Shown: in pieces, positions 1 to 7,949 of the stretch
Position numbering within the stretch: position 1 is the stretch's first letter
Layout: each line of letters begins with the position of its first letter
NCBI RefSeq assembly: GCF_021233055.1
Contig: NZ_CP089538.1
Span: 1,841,501-1,905,500, forward strand
Source of the DNA: Spirosoma oryzicola
GTDB lineage: Bacteria; Bacteroidota; Bacteroidia; Cytophagales; Spirosomataceae
Direction: 5' to 3'
Length of the DNA: 64,000 bases
Program-made: the position numbers and the translations under genes
Notes under the pieces: model-generated
Databases searched by the model: none
Told to the model about the DNA's origin: nothing
The model's input: the letters and a program-made list of their open reading frames with translations, nothing else

Positions 1-523
1 GTATGGGTAGAGCCGCAATGTTTTTGTCGGTTTGCGGTCGTTCACCCGCCAGTCCCCGGTTTACATCCCATTCGCGTCCGTCGGGATAAGCACCGACAAT
101 GCCCAGGTTTTCGCTGCCGAGGTTTTTATGCCCAACTCCGGCTGGAATAACCAGAATATCGCCAGCCTGAACATTTATTTTCTGCCCATTTTCTCCGCCC
201 AGGTGCAACAACGCCTTTCCGGAATAAACGCCCAAAACCTCGTGGGACGTGCTGTGGTAATGATGAAAGGCGTAAACGCCGTTGCGCCAGGAATTTGTCC
301 AGTTGTTGTCGGCAAAACGTTTTTCCAGCCAGCTGGCCCCCTGTTGGTTGCGCTCCGTGAACGCATTTCGATACACAAGCAGCGGGTATTTGCTGTTCGG
401 AATTTTGCCATCGTCTTTAAAATAAAACGTTTCGGGGCTGTCGGACTGCGCTATGCTCATGGTCGAATAAGGGAAGCGTATAGAGGCTAAGCCGAGCAGA
501 GACAAAAAGGTTTTTCGTTTCAT
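1..523 (-). CDS. YjlB-like cupin protein, 3' end cut by window edge
   Basis: A partial gene of 174 codons that runs off the left edge. The ATG is at 523-521. The N-terminus (MKRKTFLSLLGLASI...) looks like a signal or Tat-like export sequence. The body carries a typical small-cupin pattern: FYFKDDGKIPNS, then WRNGVYAFHHYHSTSHEVLG, a glycine-rich turn, and a second motif with GDILVIPAGVGHKN. This matches the Bacillus YjlB-type cupin family, whose substrate is unknown. The His cluster of HHYHSTSHE probably binds a metal ion. It lies 38 bp downstream of a small lipoprotein gene in the same direction and probably shares its promoter. The function beyond cupin fold is not known. Confidence 0.85.
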   Translation of the reverse strand, partial: MKRKTFLSLLGLASIRFPYSTMSIAQSDSPETFYFKDDGKIPNSKYPLLVYRNAFTERNQQGASWLEKRFADNNWTNSWRNGVYAFHHYHSTSHEVLGVYSGKALLHLGGENGQKINVQAGDILVIPAGVGHKNLGSENLGIVGAYPDGREWDVNRGLAGERPQTDKNIAALPI

Positions 524-561
524 ACCATCAACGCAAGGCTACCAGACCACAATTGATAATG

Positions 562-1014
562 TTAGTTTGTGACTCGTTTGTAGGTTTCGACAATCACCCG
601 GTCGATACCGAGCTTTTCTACTTTCTCAACGCCTTTCTGAACGAGCGTATCGCCGGATAGCTTCACCACAAACTCAAATTTGTTGTTTTCCCACGCTTTA
701 TCGGAGTAGTAGTCCAGGTATTCGGTGTACGTACTGTCCGTAAACGTGTATTTCCCTCCGCCCGCTGAGAACCTGGTTGCCGACGAATCGTTCTGGCCGC
801 TGATGTCGTGGTTTAGGAAAGCAAAGTGCGTTGGGTTCAGGATTTTGATCATTTTACGTTTCGGATCAAACGTCGAATAAGTAGAGTCTTTTTCGGTTGC
901 CGTTGCCGATACAAGTTCCCACGTTCCCTGAATGGGTGCGTCGGATTGTTTGGTTGCACAGCCGTAAAGAGTAGAAAGGGCTATGCCTAAAAAAAGTAAA
1001 CGGTTGCTTTTCAT
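562..1014 (-). CDS. Small lipocalin-like lipoprotein
   Basis: A 150-residue protein with a lipoprotein signal (hydrophobic stretch ending LYGC at about residue 18), so it is probably anchored in a membrane on the periplasmic or outer side. The mature part (IQGTWELVSATAT..., then strands rich in aromatic residues such as KYTFTDSTYTEYLDYY) resembles the small lipocalin-like beta-barrel families common in Bacteroidota that start with a GTWEL motif. The ligand is unknown. It is the first gene of a probable two-gene operon with the cupin downstream. A TACATTTG promoter core lies about 40 bp upstream. The family assignment rests on the GTWEL start and the strand pattern only. Confidence 0.7.
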   Translation of the reverse strand: MKSNRLLFLGIALSTLYGCATKQSDAPIQGTWELVSATATEKDSTYSTFDPKRKMIKILNPTHFAFLNHDISGQNDSSATRFSAGGGKYTFTDSTYTEYLDYYSDKAWENNKFEFVVKLSGDTLVQKGVEKVEKLGIDRVIVETYKRVTN

Positions 1015-1054
1015 TGTGGGGGTTTAGATGACAGCGGGCAAGTTAGTTTATTTT

Positions 1055-1062
1055 CAAATGTA
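1055..1062 (-). promoter_or_regulatory. Bacteroidota -7 promoter box for the lipoprotein-cupin operon
   Basis: On the minus strand these bases read TACATTTG, a full match to TAnnTTTG, 40 bp upstream of the ATG at 1014. I see no clear -33 TTTG at the normal distance. The box overlaps the end of a palindrome at 1060-1080. Confidence 0.5.
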
Positions 1063-1080
1063 CGCCAATCGCTGGCGTAC
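1060..1080. promoter_or_regulatory. 8-5-8 palindrome GTACGCCA-N5-TGGCGTAC, candidate operator
   Basis: A perfect inverted repeat of two 8-bp arms with a 5-bp centre. It overlaps the -7 box of the lipoprotein-cupin operon, where a repressor site would be expected. It also lies 79 bp past the stop of the upstream acylase gene, so it could be part of that gene's transcript end. It has no T-run, which makes the operator reading the better one. Confidence 0.4.
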
Positions 1081-1158
1081 GCTGTACGTCTTCACGGATC
1101 ATAGATGGATCGATAGTCAACGCAACCGCCCTGCTTTTGCCCGTTTGTGGTTCATAAA

Positions 1159-3360
1159 CTATTCGCCGGGACGATACGTCTTTTCGACATGCTGTTGTAC
1201 CTCTTCGGGATAGAACCAAACATCTTTGAACTGACCCGCGCAGTAGAGCGGAGCCTGATCCGTGAAGTGCTTCATACCCGGTTTGCTGCTTTGGCCGCCC
1301 GTAACGACCGAACGCGCTTTTACTTTCCTGCCGAATTCAACAACCGCAACAAAGCTATTGCCCACGTAACCGTACCGTTTTTTCGTGTTGGGATACGAAC
1401 GAGCACCGAAAGCCGCCAGCGATCCCCAGGCGGAAGGCGTAAAACCAACCGCAATACTTGGCTGCTGATCGTCAAACGTTTCCTGAATTTTTCCGGTCAG
1501 GCGCTGGTATCGGTTAATGTCACCCCAGGGCGTTTTCCAGGTTCCGAAGTCACGCGTCAGATCGGTCAGCACGTCCTTCAGGGCGGTTACTTTCTCCTGT
1601 GGGGAGGTATTGTTGGTGGTGAAGTCGGTGAAGCTTAGATAGTCAAGGCGCTGGTCGGCGGGGACGCGGCTCCGTGCCAGTCGCTGAATCTTCTCACCCC
1701 ACAAGATGGCGAGTGCTGTCCCGACGGAGCCTGTTCCGTAGCTTTTATCCCAGCTCTGCAACAACTGTACGGCTTCCCGCAGATCGCTCGACTGGTTGGC
1801 GGCATCACCCGCAACGGTTTGGTATGCGTTCAGCAGGGGAGGAAGCAAAGCATCGAAAGCGGCCAGATGGGGGTCGTTGGCAGCCGCAATGAGCGTGTCC
1901 AGCGTAAAGACGGATTTCTGGCTTAACACACGAACGGCATTGATACCCCGGTAGTTTTCGGCGTCGGGAGCCATGTACGTCGGGTATGTTGCCTTGTCGG
2001 GGCTGCTGTTGCCCGATACGGTGAACGGTGTCGAATTGCAGTTCTGAATCCAGCCGCTGGCCGGGTTACGAACCTGAACGAGTTCATCTACACCATGCAA
2101 CCCTTTCCATTCGGTAGCCGGATTGCTGCCATCGACGGGTTGGTTCCAGTCAAATTTAGGGTCGCGTTTAGGCATAAAATTGCCGTGCCAGTACGCAATG
2201 TTGCCGTCCCGATCCGCAAAAACGGTGTTGTTCGACGCGTTACCGTTGAGTTTCATCACCTCTTTAAAACTCTGGTACCCTTTCGCCTTGGTGCGTAAAT
2301 ATGACTGTTCGAGCGCGTTCAGGGGCGTATTCATCATACTGACCGTAACCCATTTGTCGCCTTTTTCGCCAACGACGGGACCGTGGTGCGTCCAGTATAG
2401 CGTAAACTCCTTGTACTGAATACCGTTGCCCACCTTGTACGGTAGCCGCACTGTTTGCGTCCGAACGGGTTTCTGCGTATTGCCTTGCCGATAAACAAGC
2501 GAATTACCTTTTTTCTCGACGGTTTCCAGATACTCATCCATCGAATCCGCACCGCTGGACGTGTGCATCCAGCCGCAGTTTTCGTTAAAGCCCTGATAGA
2601 CAAAAAACTGCCCCCACGTAACGGCTCCGTACGCATTTAATCCGGCCTGACTAACCATGTGAACCTCCGACCGAAAGTAAAAAGACGTGTGCGGATTGAT
2701 GAGCAGTAGGGGATTTTTGGTGGCGCTTTTCGAAGGAGCGATAGCGAAGCCGTTTGAACCAACCGGGTCCCGTTCAAATTTGTCGAAATCGTAAATCCAG
2801 GAGGTTTTGCGGTGTTCGTAAAAGTCTTTCAGTCGGTCGATGGAAACTACGCTGATGTTGCCGCCGATGCTACCTTCGCTAAACATGAGCGGCATCCATG
2901 GCTGAAAACGTTTTAAAAGCCTGGGCGTAACAGCCGGGTGGGTATACAGGTAATAGTTCGTGCCATCGGCAAAGGCATCAAGTAGACTTTTCATCCAGAC
3001 CGGGCTTTCTTTGTAAAGAGCAAGCGCCTGCGTCGTGTCCATGAAAAGACGTGCCCGTAAATCATGGTAAAGGGCGGACTCGCCATCGACCTCCGCCAAC
3101 CGGCCAATGGCGTCCAGGTAGTTTTCTTCGACGCGGTCAAAATCATCTTCGCACTGGCTGTACAACAAACCAAAAACCACGTCAGCGTCGGTTTTTCCGT
3201 AGATATGCGGAACGCCCCAGGTGTCGCGGGTGATGGTAACTTGTTTCGCCTGTTTTTGCCAGCGCGCAATCTCGGCTTGACTAAATGGCTGGCCTTTTGT
3301 CGTGAGAAACGATAGAAACGCGGCAAAAAAGAAAAGGATCGGTGACCTGTAACGATTCAT
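1159..3360 (-). CDS. Penicillin acylase family (Ntn hydrolase) amidase
   Basis: A 733-residue secreted protein with a signal peptide ending near residue 23. The alpha-chain motif RDTWGVPHIYGKTDADVVFG (residues 45-64) and the self-cleavage site DPVGSNGFAIAPSKS identify an N-terminal nucleophile hydrolase. Ser202, followed by Asn203, should become the catalytic N-terminus of the beta chain after autocleavage. The beta chain holds NPHTSFYF and later catalytic-core strands. Family members hydrolyse acyl amides such as beta-lactam side chains or acyl-homoserine lactones in the periplasm. The substrate cannot be read from sequence. It is a single gene, with 144 bp between its stop and the next gene on the same strand. 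Confidence 0.9.
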   Translation of the reverse strand: MNRYRSPILFFFAAFLSFLTTKGQPFSQAEIARWQKQAKQVTITRDTWGVPHIYGKTDADVVFGLLYSQCEDDFDRVEENYLDAIGRLAEVDGESALYHDLRARLFMDTTQALALYKESPVWMKSLLDAFADGTNYYLYTHPAVTPRLLKRFQPWMPLMFSEGSIGGNISVVSIDRLKDFYEHRKTSWIYDFDKFERDPVGSNGFAIAPSKSATKNPLLLINPHTSFYFRSEVHMVSQAGLNAYGAVTWGQFFVYQGFNENCGWMHTSSGADSMDEYLETVEKKGNSLVYRQGNTQKPVRTQTVRLPYKVGNGIQYKEFTLYWTHHGPVVGEKGDKWVTVSMMNTPLNALEQSYLRTKAKGYQSFKEVMKLNGNASNNTVFADRDGNIAYWHGNFMPKRDPKFDWNQPVDGSNPATEWKGLHGVDELVQVRNPASGWIQNCNSTPFTVSGNSSPDKATYPTYMAPDAENYRGINAVRVLSQKSVFTLDTLIAAANDPHLAAFDALLPPLLNAYQTVAGDAANQSSDLREAVQLLQSWDKSYGTGSVGTALAILWGEKIQRLARSRVPADQRLDYLSFTDFTTNNTSPQEKVTALKDVLTDLTRDFGTWKTPWGDINRYQRLTGKIQETFDDQQPSIAVGFTPSAWGSLAAFGARSYPNTKKRYGYVGNSFVAVVEFGRKVKARSVVTGGQSSKPGMKHFTDQAPLYCAGQFKDVWFYPEEVQQHVEKTYRPGE

Positions 3361-3565
3361 CGAAGTGGAAAAAGGATTGGTGGAAAATGACCGTCAGTAA
3401 TGACCGTGAAAATAGAAAGGATTAAGCAGACTAAATGACTATAGCTTATGGAAACTGCCTAAATCGAATAATTGGGCATAAAAGTGCAATTTGATGGGGA
3501 ATTGCCAGTAAAAAGCGACATCGACCAGTATTCGTGCTGGTTAATCGGTAATCTACAAAACTAAG

Positions 3566-3606
3566 TAGCTCCGTCCTACCAGCGATAGTGCTGTAAGACG
3601 GAGCTA
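3566..3606. repeat. Imperfect 17-bp stem-loop downstream of qorB
   Basis: The arms TAGCTCCGTC (3566-3575) and GACGGAGCTA (3597-3606) are perfectly complementary. The stem continues inward with one mismatch and one bulge to CAGC/GCTG around a 6-nt loop. It lies 30 bp beyond the stop of the qorB-like gene on the minus strand. It may be a terminator or a dispersed hairpin repeat. No strong T-run follows on the minus strand, so its role is uncertain. Confidence 0.5.
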
Positions 3607-3635
3607 TATTTTCCTTCGAATGACCGCTGGGCGGA

Positions 3636-4481
3636 TTAGCTTTTTAGGAAGTCTTCCAAGTTAACCGGCTGACGGCCCAGCAGTTTTTCCAGCGCCGAAT
3701 CGGGCCGGTTGAAATCATTTTGTTTAATTGCTTCGGCCATACCGGTGTACAGGCTGACAACCGGAGCGGGCAGGTGCTTGGCTAGTTCAGCTTCGTAGGC
3801 GCTAGCGGGAATGTCGAGGTAATCAACGGTTTTATCGCTTTTCTGACCCAGAATAGCCGCAATATCAGCAAATGACCAGGCGCTTGTCGCACCGATCTCG
3901 TAAATCTGATTCTCATGTCCCTCACTGGTCAGCGCGTTGGCTAGTCCCTCGGCAATATCTTCCCGAAGCGCGTAACTGACTTTTCCGTCACCGCCCGGAA
4001 AGGGTAGCTGCCCCGACTGAGCCGCATCACCGATAATCATGGGCAACACATCCAGGTACAGATTATTGCGGAAGATGGTGTACGTCAGACCCGATTCTTT
4101 CAGGAGGTTTTCGGTGTGGAAATGATCGATAGCGGCAGGGAATAGCGCGTTTGCTGACGGACTGGTAGCGCTGGTGTAGACGATGTGTTTCACCCCGGCT
4201 TCTTTGGCTGCGTTGACGGCGTTGGTATGCTGACGAACGCGCTCTTCACCGACTACCGAACTGGAGATCAATAACAAGGTATCAACGCTTGCCAGGCTGG
4301 CTACTAACGATGCCGGTTCGGTATAATCGCCGGTACGAACCTGAATACCTTTGTCGGACAGGTCCGTTGCTTTGGCAGGGTCTCTGACGATGGCAACTAA
4401 TGAATTGGCGTCTGTTTTTGCTACTAAATAATTGAGCGTGGCTTTTCCTAAATGGCCTGATGCTCCGGTAACTGCAATCAT
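3636..4481 (-). CDS. qorB: NAD(P)H:quinone oxidoreductase 2-like NmrA/SDR protein
   Basis: A 281-residue atypical short-chain dehydrogenase. The N-terminal MIAVTGASGHLGKATL is the Rossmann dinucleotide-binding motif. LLLISSSVVGEERVRQHTNAVNAAKEAGV and IVYTSAT closely follow Escherichia coli QorB (YtfG), which reduces quinones with NADPH. A TTG two codons upstream is also possible, but the ATG at 4481 gives the usual N-terminus. It is divergent from an HxlR-family regulator 101 bp away. The same pairing occurs in E. coli (ytfG-ytfH), which suggests control by that regulator in response to electrophile or oxidative stress (inference). Confidence 0.85.
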   Translation of the reverse strand: MIAVTGASGHLGKATLNYLVAKTDANSLVAIVRDPAKATDLSDKGIQVRTGDYTEPASLVASLASVDTLLLISSSVVGEERVRQHTNAVNAAKEAGVKHIVYTSATSPSANALFPAAIDHFHTENLLKESGLTYTIFRNNLYLDVLPMIIGDAAQSGQLPFPGGDGKVSYALREDIAEGLANALTSEGHENQIYEIGATSAWSFADIAAILGQKSDKTVDYLDIPASAYEAELAKHLPAPVVSLYTGMAEAIKQNDFNRPDSALEKLLGRQPVNLEDFLKS

Positions 4482-4508
4482 AATCAATTGGTTTTTATCT
4501 GTTTCTTA

Positions 4509-4532
4509 GTTACTTTTGGTAACTCAAAAGTA
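4509..4532. promoter_or_regulatory. Overlapping inverted repeats, probable HxlR operator
   Basis: The intergenic region holds two overlapping perfect inverted repeats: GTTAC-N5-GTAAC (4509-4523) and TACTTTT-N8-AAAAGTA (4511-4532). A further GTAAC follows at 4537-4541. They sit between the two divergent start codons (4481 and 4583), where the HxlR protein would be expected to bind. Confidence 0.5.
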
Positions 4533-4582
4533 TTTCGTAACCGTATTCACCGCAAGAAGGTATTTTTTTGTGCGTCAGTAAC

Positions 4583-5020
4583 ATGAACAGAACTATTGCT
4601 GATAATCAGCAGGATATAGTGCAGGAAAAATTGCAGAAAATTTTGGGGCCCGTTGGCGGTTCAATCGCCAACTGCCCAATCCGGAATATTCTGGACCGGT
4701 TTAGCGATAAGTGGTCAACGCTGTCGATCTTTCACCTGGGCAATGCCGGAACACTCCGTTTCAACGAATTAAAGAAACGAATCGACGGTGTCTCACAACG
4801 GATGCTTACCGTTACGCTTCGTACCCTGGAACGCGACGGTTTAGTCTCGCGCCGGGTTTATCCCGAAATTCCGCCCAGAGTCGAGTATGAATTGACGGAT
4901 TTAGGAAAAAGTTTTCTCGTGCAGATCATTGAGTTGGGTGATTGGGCCAGCAACCATAGCGCGCAAATCATACAGGCTCGCGAGCAATACGCTGCCCGCG
5001 AGCGCGTACCTGTTGCGTAA
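4583..5020 (+). CDS. HxlR-family winged-helix regulator
   Basis: A 145-residue MarR-like regulator. The HxlR core is clear: NCPIRNILDRFSDKWSTLSIFHL, then RFNELKKRIDGVSQRMLTVTLRTLERDGLVSRRVYPEIPPRVEYELTDLG, which covers the recognition helix and the beta wing. The conserved Cys31 just before the DNA-binding core is the residue used for redox sensing in the QorR/YodB type of HxlR proteins. The ATG at 4583 is preferred over an in-frame TTG at 4568. Its 3' end lies 3 bp from the convergent M61 peptidase stop. It probably controls the divergent qorB-like gene and itself. Confidence 0.88.
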   Translation: MNRTIADNQQDIVQEKLQKILGPVGGSIANCPIRNILDRFSDKWSTLSIFHLGNAGTLRFNELKKRIDGVSQRMLTVTLRTLERDGLVSRRVYPEIPPRVEYELTDLGKSFLVQIIELGDWASNHSAQIIQAREQYAARERVPVA

Positions 5021-5023
5021 GTC

Positions 5024-6850
5024 TTATCGTTCTTTTAACCAATCGTTTAGAATCGCTTGCTGCTGTTTGTTTGGATTGGGCAGGCGCGAGAGCTGAAAAG
5101 TACGTTCGAATTTTTGGCCTACCCGAAGTGTTTTCTCGTCTGTCTGACCGCCTTGAACGATGCGTAGCTTGACTGACTGATCAACGGGAATGGCTTTAAC
5201 AGCCGCTAAGGTGGCCGGTTGGTTGTTTAACATTAGCAGGACGGCACCGCTCCGGATTCCGGCTTTCCAGGCGGGCGATTCCCAATCAACGCTCGACACC
5301 AGCAGGCTGTCCGATTTTGGGCGGAGATTTAAACCAAGCCATCCGCCGGGTGCTTCCCGGAGCGTGGTGTCAACGGATAAACCGGCGTAGGCCAAGTATT
5401 TCGGATAATCCAGGGGCTTGACCGTTGATGCGTAGTCAAAAATTTCGTCCAGCGGTTTGCCCGCCGTTTTTTCGCAAATCGCCCGAAATTCTTCGTCCGT
5501 AAAACCGCGCTTTTCTTTCTGGTAATACGTCTGATACAGTGTCCGCATCACATCGTCGAGCGATTTTTTGTTGTCGGTCTCGTGCCGAATTTTAAAGTCC
5601 AGGAGCATGCCCAGGACCGGACCTTTCTCGTAGTACGAAATCGTTTTGTAGGCATCATCGCCGGTGCGACCAAACGGCCCGTCCGACCAGGTTTCGTAAC
5701 TCGCTTGTGTCGCCGACTGAAACCGGTGGCCCGGTTTATTTTCGTACGAAGCCATGTTGCTTCGAAGGGCGTTCAGCAGTTCAGCTTCGGACATCAATCC
5801 CGCTCGTCGGAGCATCAGGTATTCGTAGTAAACCGTAAAGCCTTCGGATACCCAGAGCATGTTTGTCCGGTTTTCCTGATCGTAATCGAAAGGACCCAGG
5901 GCAGCGGGCCGGATGCGCTTCACATTGTAATGGTGAAAGTATTCGTGAGCCAGAAACAGATACAGCCGTAGCTTGCCTTGTGGGGTGTTCAATCCACTGC
6001 CGTCAAAACTAATGGCGGTCGAGTTGAGGTGTTCGATGCCGCCCCCGCCCGGCCCGATGGCTATAAAGGTGTAGTGCTTGTAGGGAATGTCGCCAATGAT
6101 CTCGGAACCCGCCTGAACAATCTTTTTGAGGTCAGCAACGAACTGGTTTCGGTCGAAATTGCCGATGTTATACCCGACAAAGTAATGCGGGATTCCGGCT
6201 ACGGTAAAGGAAGGAAGCTGTTCCAGATTGCCCATGAGCATAGGGCTGTCGTACAGCACGTCAAAATTAGGCGCGGTAAACGTATTCGGTTTGCCGGGAA
6301 TCGAATCGAGACCCGTAGCGACAAGCGGTTTCCAGGCCGAATAAGGGTGCAAGGTTACCGTAACCGGCTGTTGAAGCTGGTTCGGCACGTACATAAACAC
6401 GCCAGCGGGCGAGATGTAGCCTTTGTTATCGTCCAGATAATTACCCGCCACAAAATCACGGGTTGCCTTTACGTCGTACGACAGCGTTACAGATGGGGTT
6501 TTGTTGGCACGGACACGCCAGGTGCTATTCGCCAGTTTTTCCCATTGCAAGGGCTTGCCCGCTGCGTCGGTCACCTGCATGTTGGCAACGCTACTCGCAT
6601 AATTCATGAGTTGGTAATAGCCGGGCGTCCACACCGGCATTTTGAAATCGATTGTTTCCTGGCCCGCGTTCGGGTAGGTAAAAACCACATGATACAAGTG
6701 ATCGGCTGGTTTCGCCATCGTTACCTCGAAAGCCATAGCGGCTGGCTTGGTTTGCGCAACCCCATACTGAAACGAAGTTAGAAAAGTGATGGCGAGCAGA
6801 TAGACACGGCAGGTACTGGTAAACGCGTTTTTTACGGTTCGATCAAGCAT
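5024..6850 (-). CDS. M61 family metallopeptidase with PDZ domain
   Basis: A 608-residue exported peptidase with a signal peptide of about 32 residues. The catalytic centre is AHEYFHHYNVKRIRP with zinc ligands His302 and His306, the catalytic Glu303, and the third ligand in WVSEGFTVYYEY (Glu336). The NVKRIRP tail after HExxH is diagnostic of M61 glycyl aminopeptidases. An N-terminal beta domain precedes the catalytic part (residues 38-200). A PDZ domain follows near residues 505-580 (GWLGLNL...VSSVDWESPAWKAGIRSGAVLL). It acts in the periplasm or outside the cell, probably on Gly- or Ala-rich peptides. It appears to be monocistronic. Confidence 0.93.
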   Translation of the reverse strand: MLDRTVKNAFTSTCRVYLLAITFLTSFQYGVAQTKPAAMAFEVTMAKPADHLYHVVFTYPNAGQETIDFKMPVWTPGYYQLMNYASSVANMQVTDAAGKPLQWEKLANSTWRVRANKTPSVTLSYDVKATRDFVAGNYLDDNKGYISPAGVFMYVPNQLQQPVTVTLHPYSAWKPLVATGLDSIPGKPNTFTAPNFDVLYDSPMLMGNLEQLPSFTVAGIPHYFVGYNIGNFDRNQFVADLKKIVQAGSEIIGDIPYKHYTFIAIGPGGGGIEHLNSTAISFDGSGLNTPQGKLRLYLFLAHEYFHHYNVKRIRPAALGPFDYDQENRTNMLWVSEGFTVYYEYLMLRRAGLMSEAELLNALRSNMASYENKPGHRFQSATQASYETWSDGPFGRTGDDAYKTISYYEKGPVLGMLLDFKIRHETDNKKSLDDVMRTLYQTYYQKEKRGFTDEEFRAICEKTAGKPLDEIFDYASTVKPLDYPKYLAYAGLSVDTTLREAPGGWLGLNLRPKSDSLLVSSVDWESPAWKAGIRSGAVLLMLNNQPATLAAVKAIPVDQSVKLRIVQGGQTDEKTLRVGQKFERTFQLSRLPNPNKQQQAILNDWLKER

Positions 6851-7063
6851 AAAGGTAGCGAATGATAAAGCACAGACGAGTTAGTATAAGGCCCTTACTT
6901 TCTGGTCTGCGCACGGGTAGTATCAAAGATAAGCTGTAGGTCTTCTATTCACCGGCAAGACCGGTTTTTATTGATAAAATACCCTGTAACCAGATTGGGT
7001 AGAAGTGTTGGGTAAGCCTTCCTATTTATTAATTAAAATATCTGATTTTCGTCAGCTTATTGC

Positions 7064-7094
7064 TTTGTTATCAGTCGCTTGTTGCGTATATTTA
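7064..7094 (+). promoter_or_regulatory. Bacteroidota-type promoter TTTG-N19-TATATTTA
   Basis: TTTG at 7064-7067 is followed after 19 bp by TATATTTA at 7087-7094. That is one mismatch from TAnnTTTG, at the spacing usual for the phylum's -33/-7 promoters. It lies about 85 bp upstream of the ATG at 7178. Confidence 0.5.
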
Positions 7095-7177
7095 CTGTTG
7101 CGATTTACAACAAACAACCAAACTAATGATGCCGGTTTTTGTGCTGTGAAAAAGCGACTGGCCGGCTATATAACCGC

Positions 7178-7861
7178 ATGAAGCGACGCTCAAATTCGAA
7201 TCAACTCCAGATCGATTTTCTGGCGGCTTTCCGTCGAATGCTCATCAGTCTGGGCAACCCCGACAATCTGCCTGTCAACGAAAGTCTGTTTATGCGCATG
7301 ACCGACCAATGGGAAAATACCCAGGTCATGCCTGCCGATTTATTATTCCAGAAAAGCCCGGTCGAAGCGGTTGTTTTCCGACTTCAGAAAACGGATGCCC
7401 GGCTGCGTTTTCCCGCCGAACTTATTGCGGGCGAAATCCGTGGTGAACAGGGGCTGACAGGCTTTTCGGCCAAGTTTCGGGAGCAGGGTTGGGTTATTTT
7501 ACCCGCCGAACTGTCTGCCATGTACAAAAACCTGTTTCTGAACATTCTTTCTGCGTCGATTGGTTTGGAATACCTGTATCCGTCACGGCAGGAATTGCTG
7601 GCCGAAGCGGAGCGCGTAGCCTTAGCCGCTATGCTGCCGGAAGAGGAAGTTCGTAAGTTTTTTGGCTTGCGACTGTCGAAATTTCCGGACAGCTTCCGCA
7701 GCGAGGTTTCCAATTACTTTAACCTGCCGTTTGACTATGTGTTGAAACGGGCCAACCACCTTGAACTGGTTTCGGAGCAGGTCGTTGAGGAAGCCCGCAC
7801 CAACACGCAATCGCTTCGGTCTACGCCCTTGCGTCGCCCGCAGAGCAGTCGTGCGGCCTAG
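7178..7861 (+). CDS. Uncharacterised protein with weak ImmA/IrrE-like C-terminal pattern
   Basis: A soluble protein of 227 residues with a basic N-terminus (MKRRSNSNQ). I do not recognise a family with confidence. The segment AERVALAAMLPEEEV...SEVSNYFNLPFDYVLKRANHLELV recalls the second half of ImmA/IrrE-type domains, where an LxP motif is followed by a small helix-turn-helix-like VS...V..R segment. I find no HExxH zinc motif, so if related it would lack peptidase activity. The ATG at 7178 is chosen over an upstream TTG (7139). It has a good promoter upstream and a strong terminator hairpin downstream (7908-7949), so it is a single-gene unit. Confidence 0.6.
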   Translation: MKRRSNSNQLQIDFLAAFRRMLISLGNPDNLPVNESLFMRMTDQWENTQVMPADLLFQKSPVEAVVFRLQKTDARLRFPAELIAGEIRGEQGLTGFSAKFREQGWVILPAELSAMYKNLFLNILSASIGLEYLYPSRQELLAEAERVALAAMLPEEEVRKFFGLRLSKFPDSFRSEVSNYFNLPFDYVLKRANHLELVSEQVVEEARTNTQSLRSTPLRRPQSSRAA

Positions 7862-7907
7862 CCACAGTAATGTAGCGTAGGGTATTTCTGGTAAACTTTT
7901 TAATAAT

Positions 7908-7949
7908 CAGCCGGTTAAGAAAATAATATGTTCTTAGCCGGCTGTTTTT
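7908..7949 (+). terminator. Rho-independent terminator directly abutting the next start codon
   Basis: The arms CAGCCGGTTAAGAA (7908-7921) and TTCTTAGCCGGCTG (7931-7944) pair over 14 bp with one G-T type mismatch around a 9-nt loop. TTTTT follows at 7945-7949. The ATG of the PEBP gene begins at 7950. This should end the transcript of the upstream gene, but it also places the PEBP start codon right at the end of a terminator. Confidence 0.8.

Noticed and set aside
32..490. Open frame on the plus strand at the left edge
   Set aside because: It is antisense to the YjlB-like cupin gene, which has clear family motifs on the minus strand.
3386..3407. Direct repeat AATGACCGT twice, 13 bp apart
   Set aside because: Too short and isolated to assign a role.
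5978..6781. Long plus-strand open frame (267 codons)
   Set aside because: It lies wholly antisense to the M61 peptidase and has no recognisable domain.
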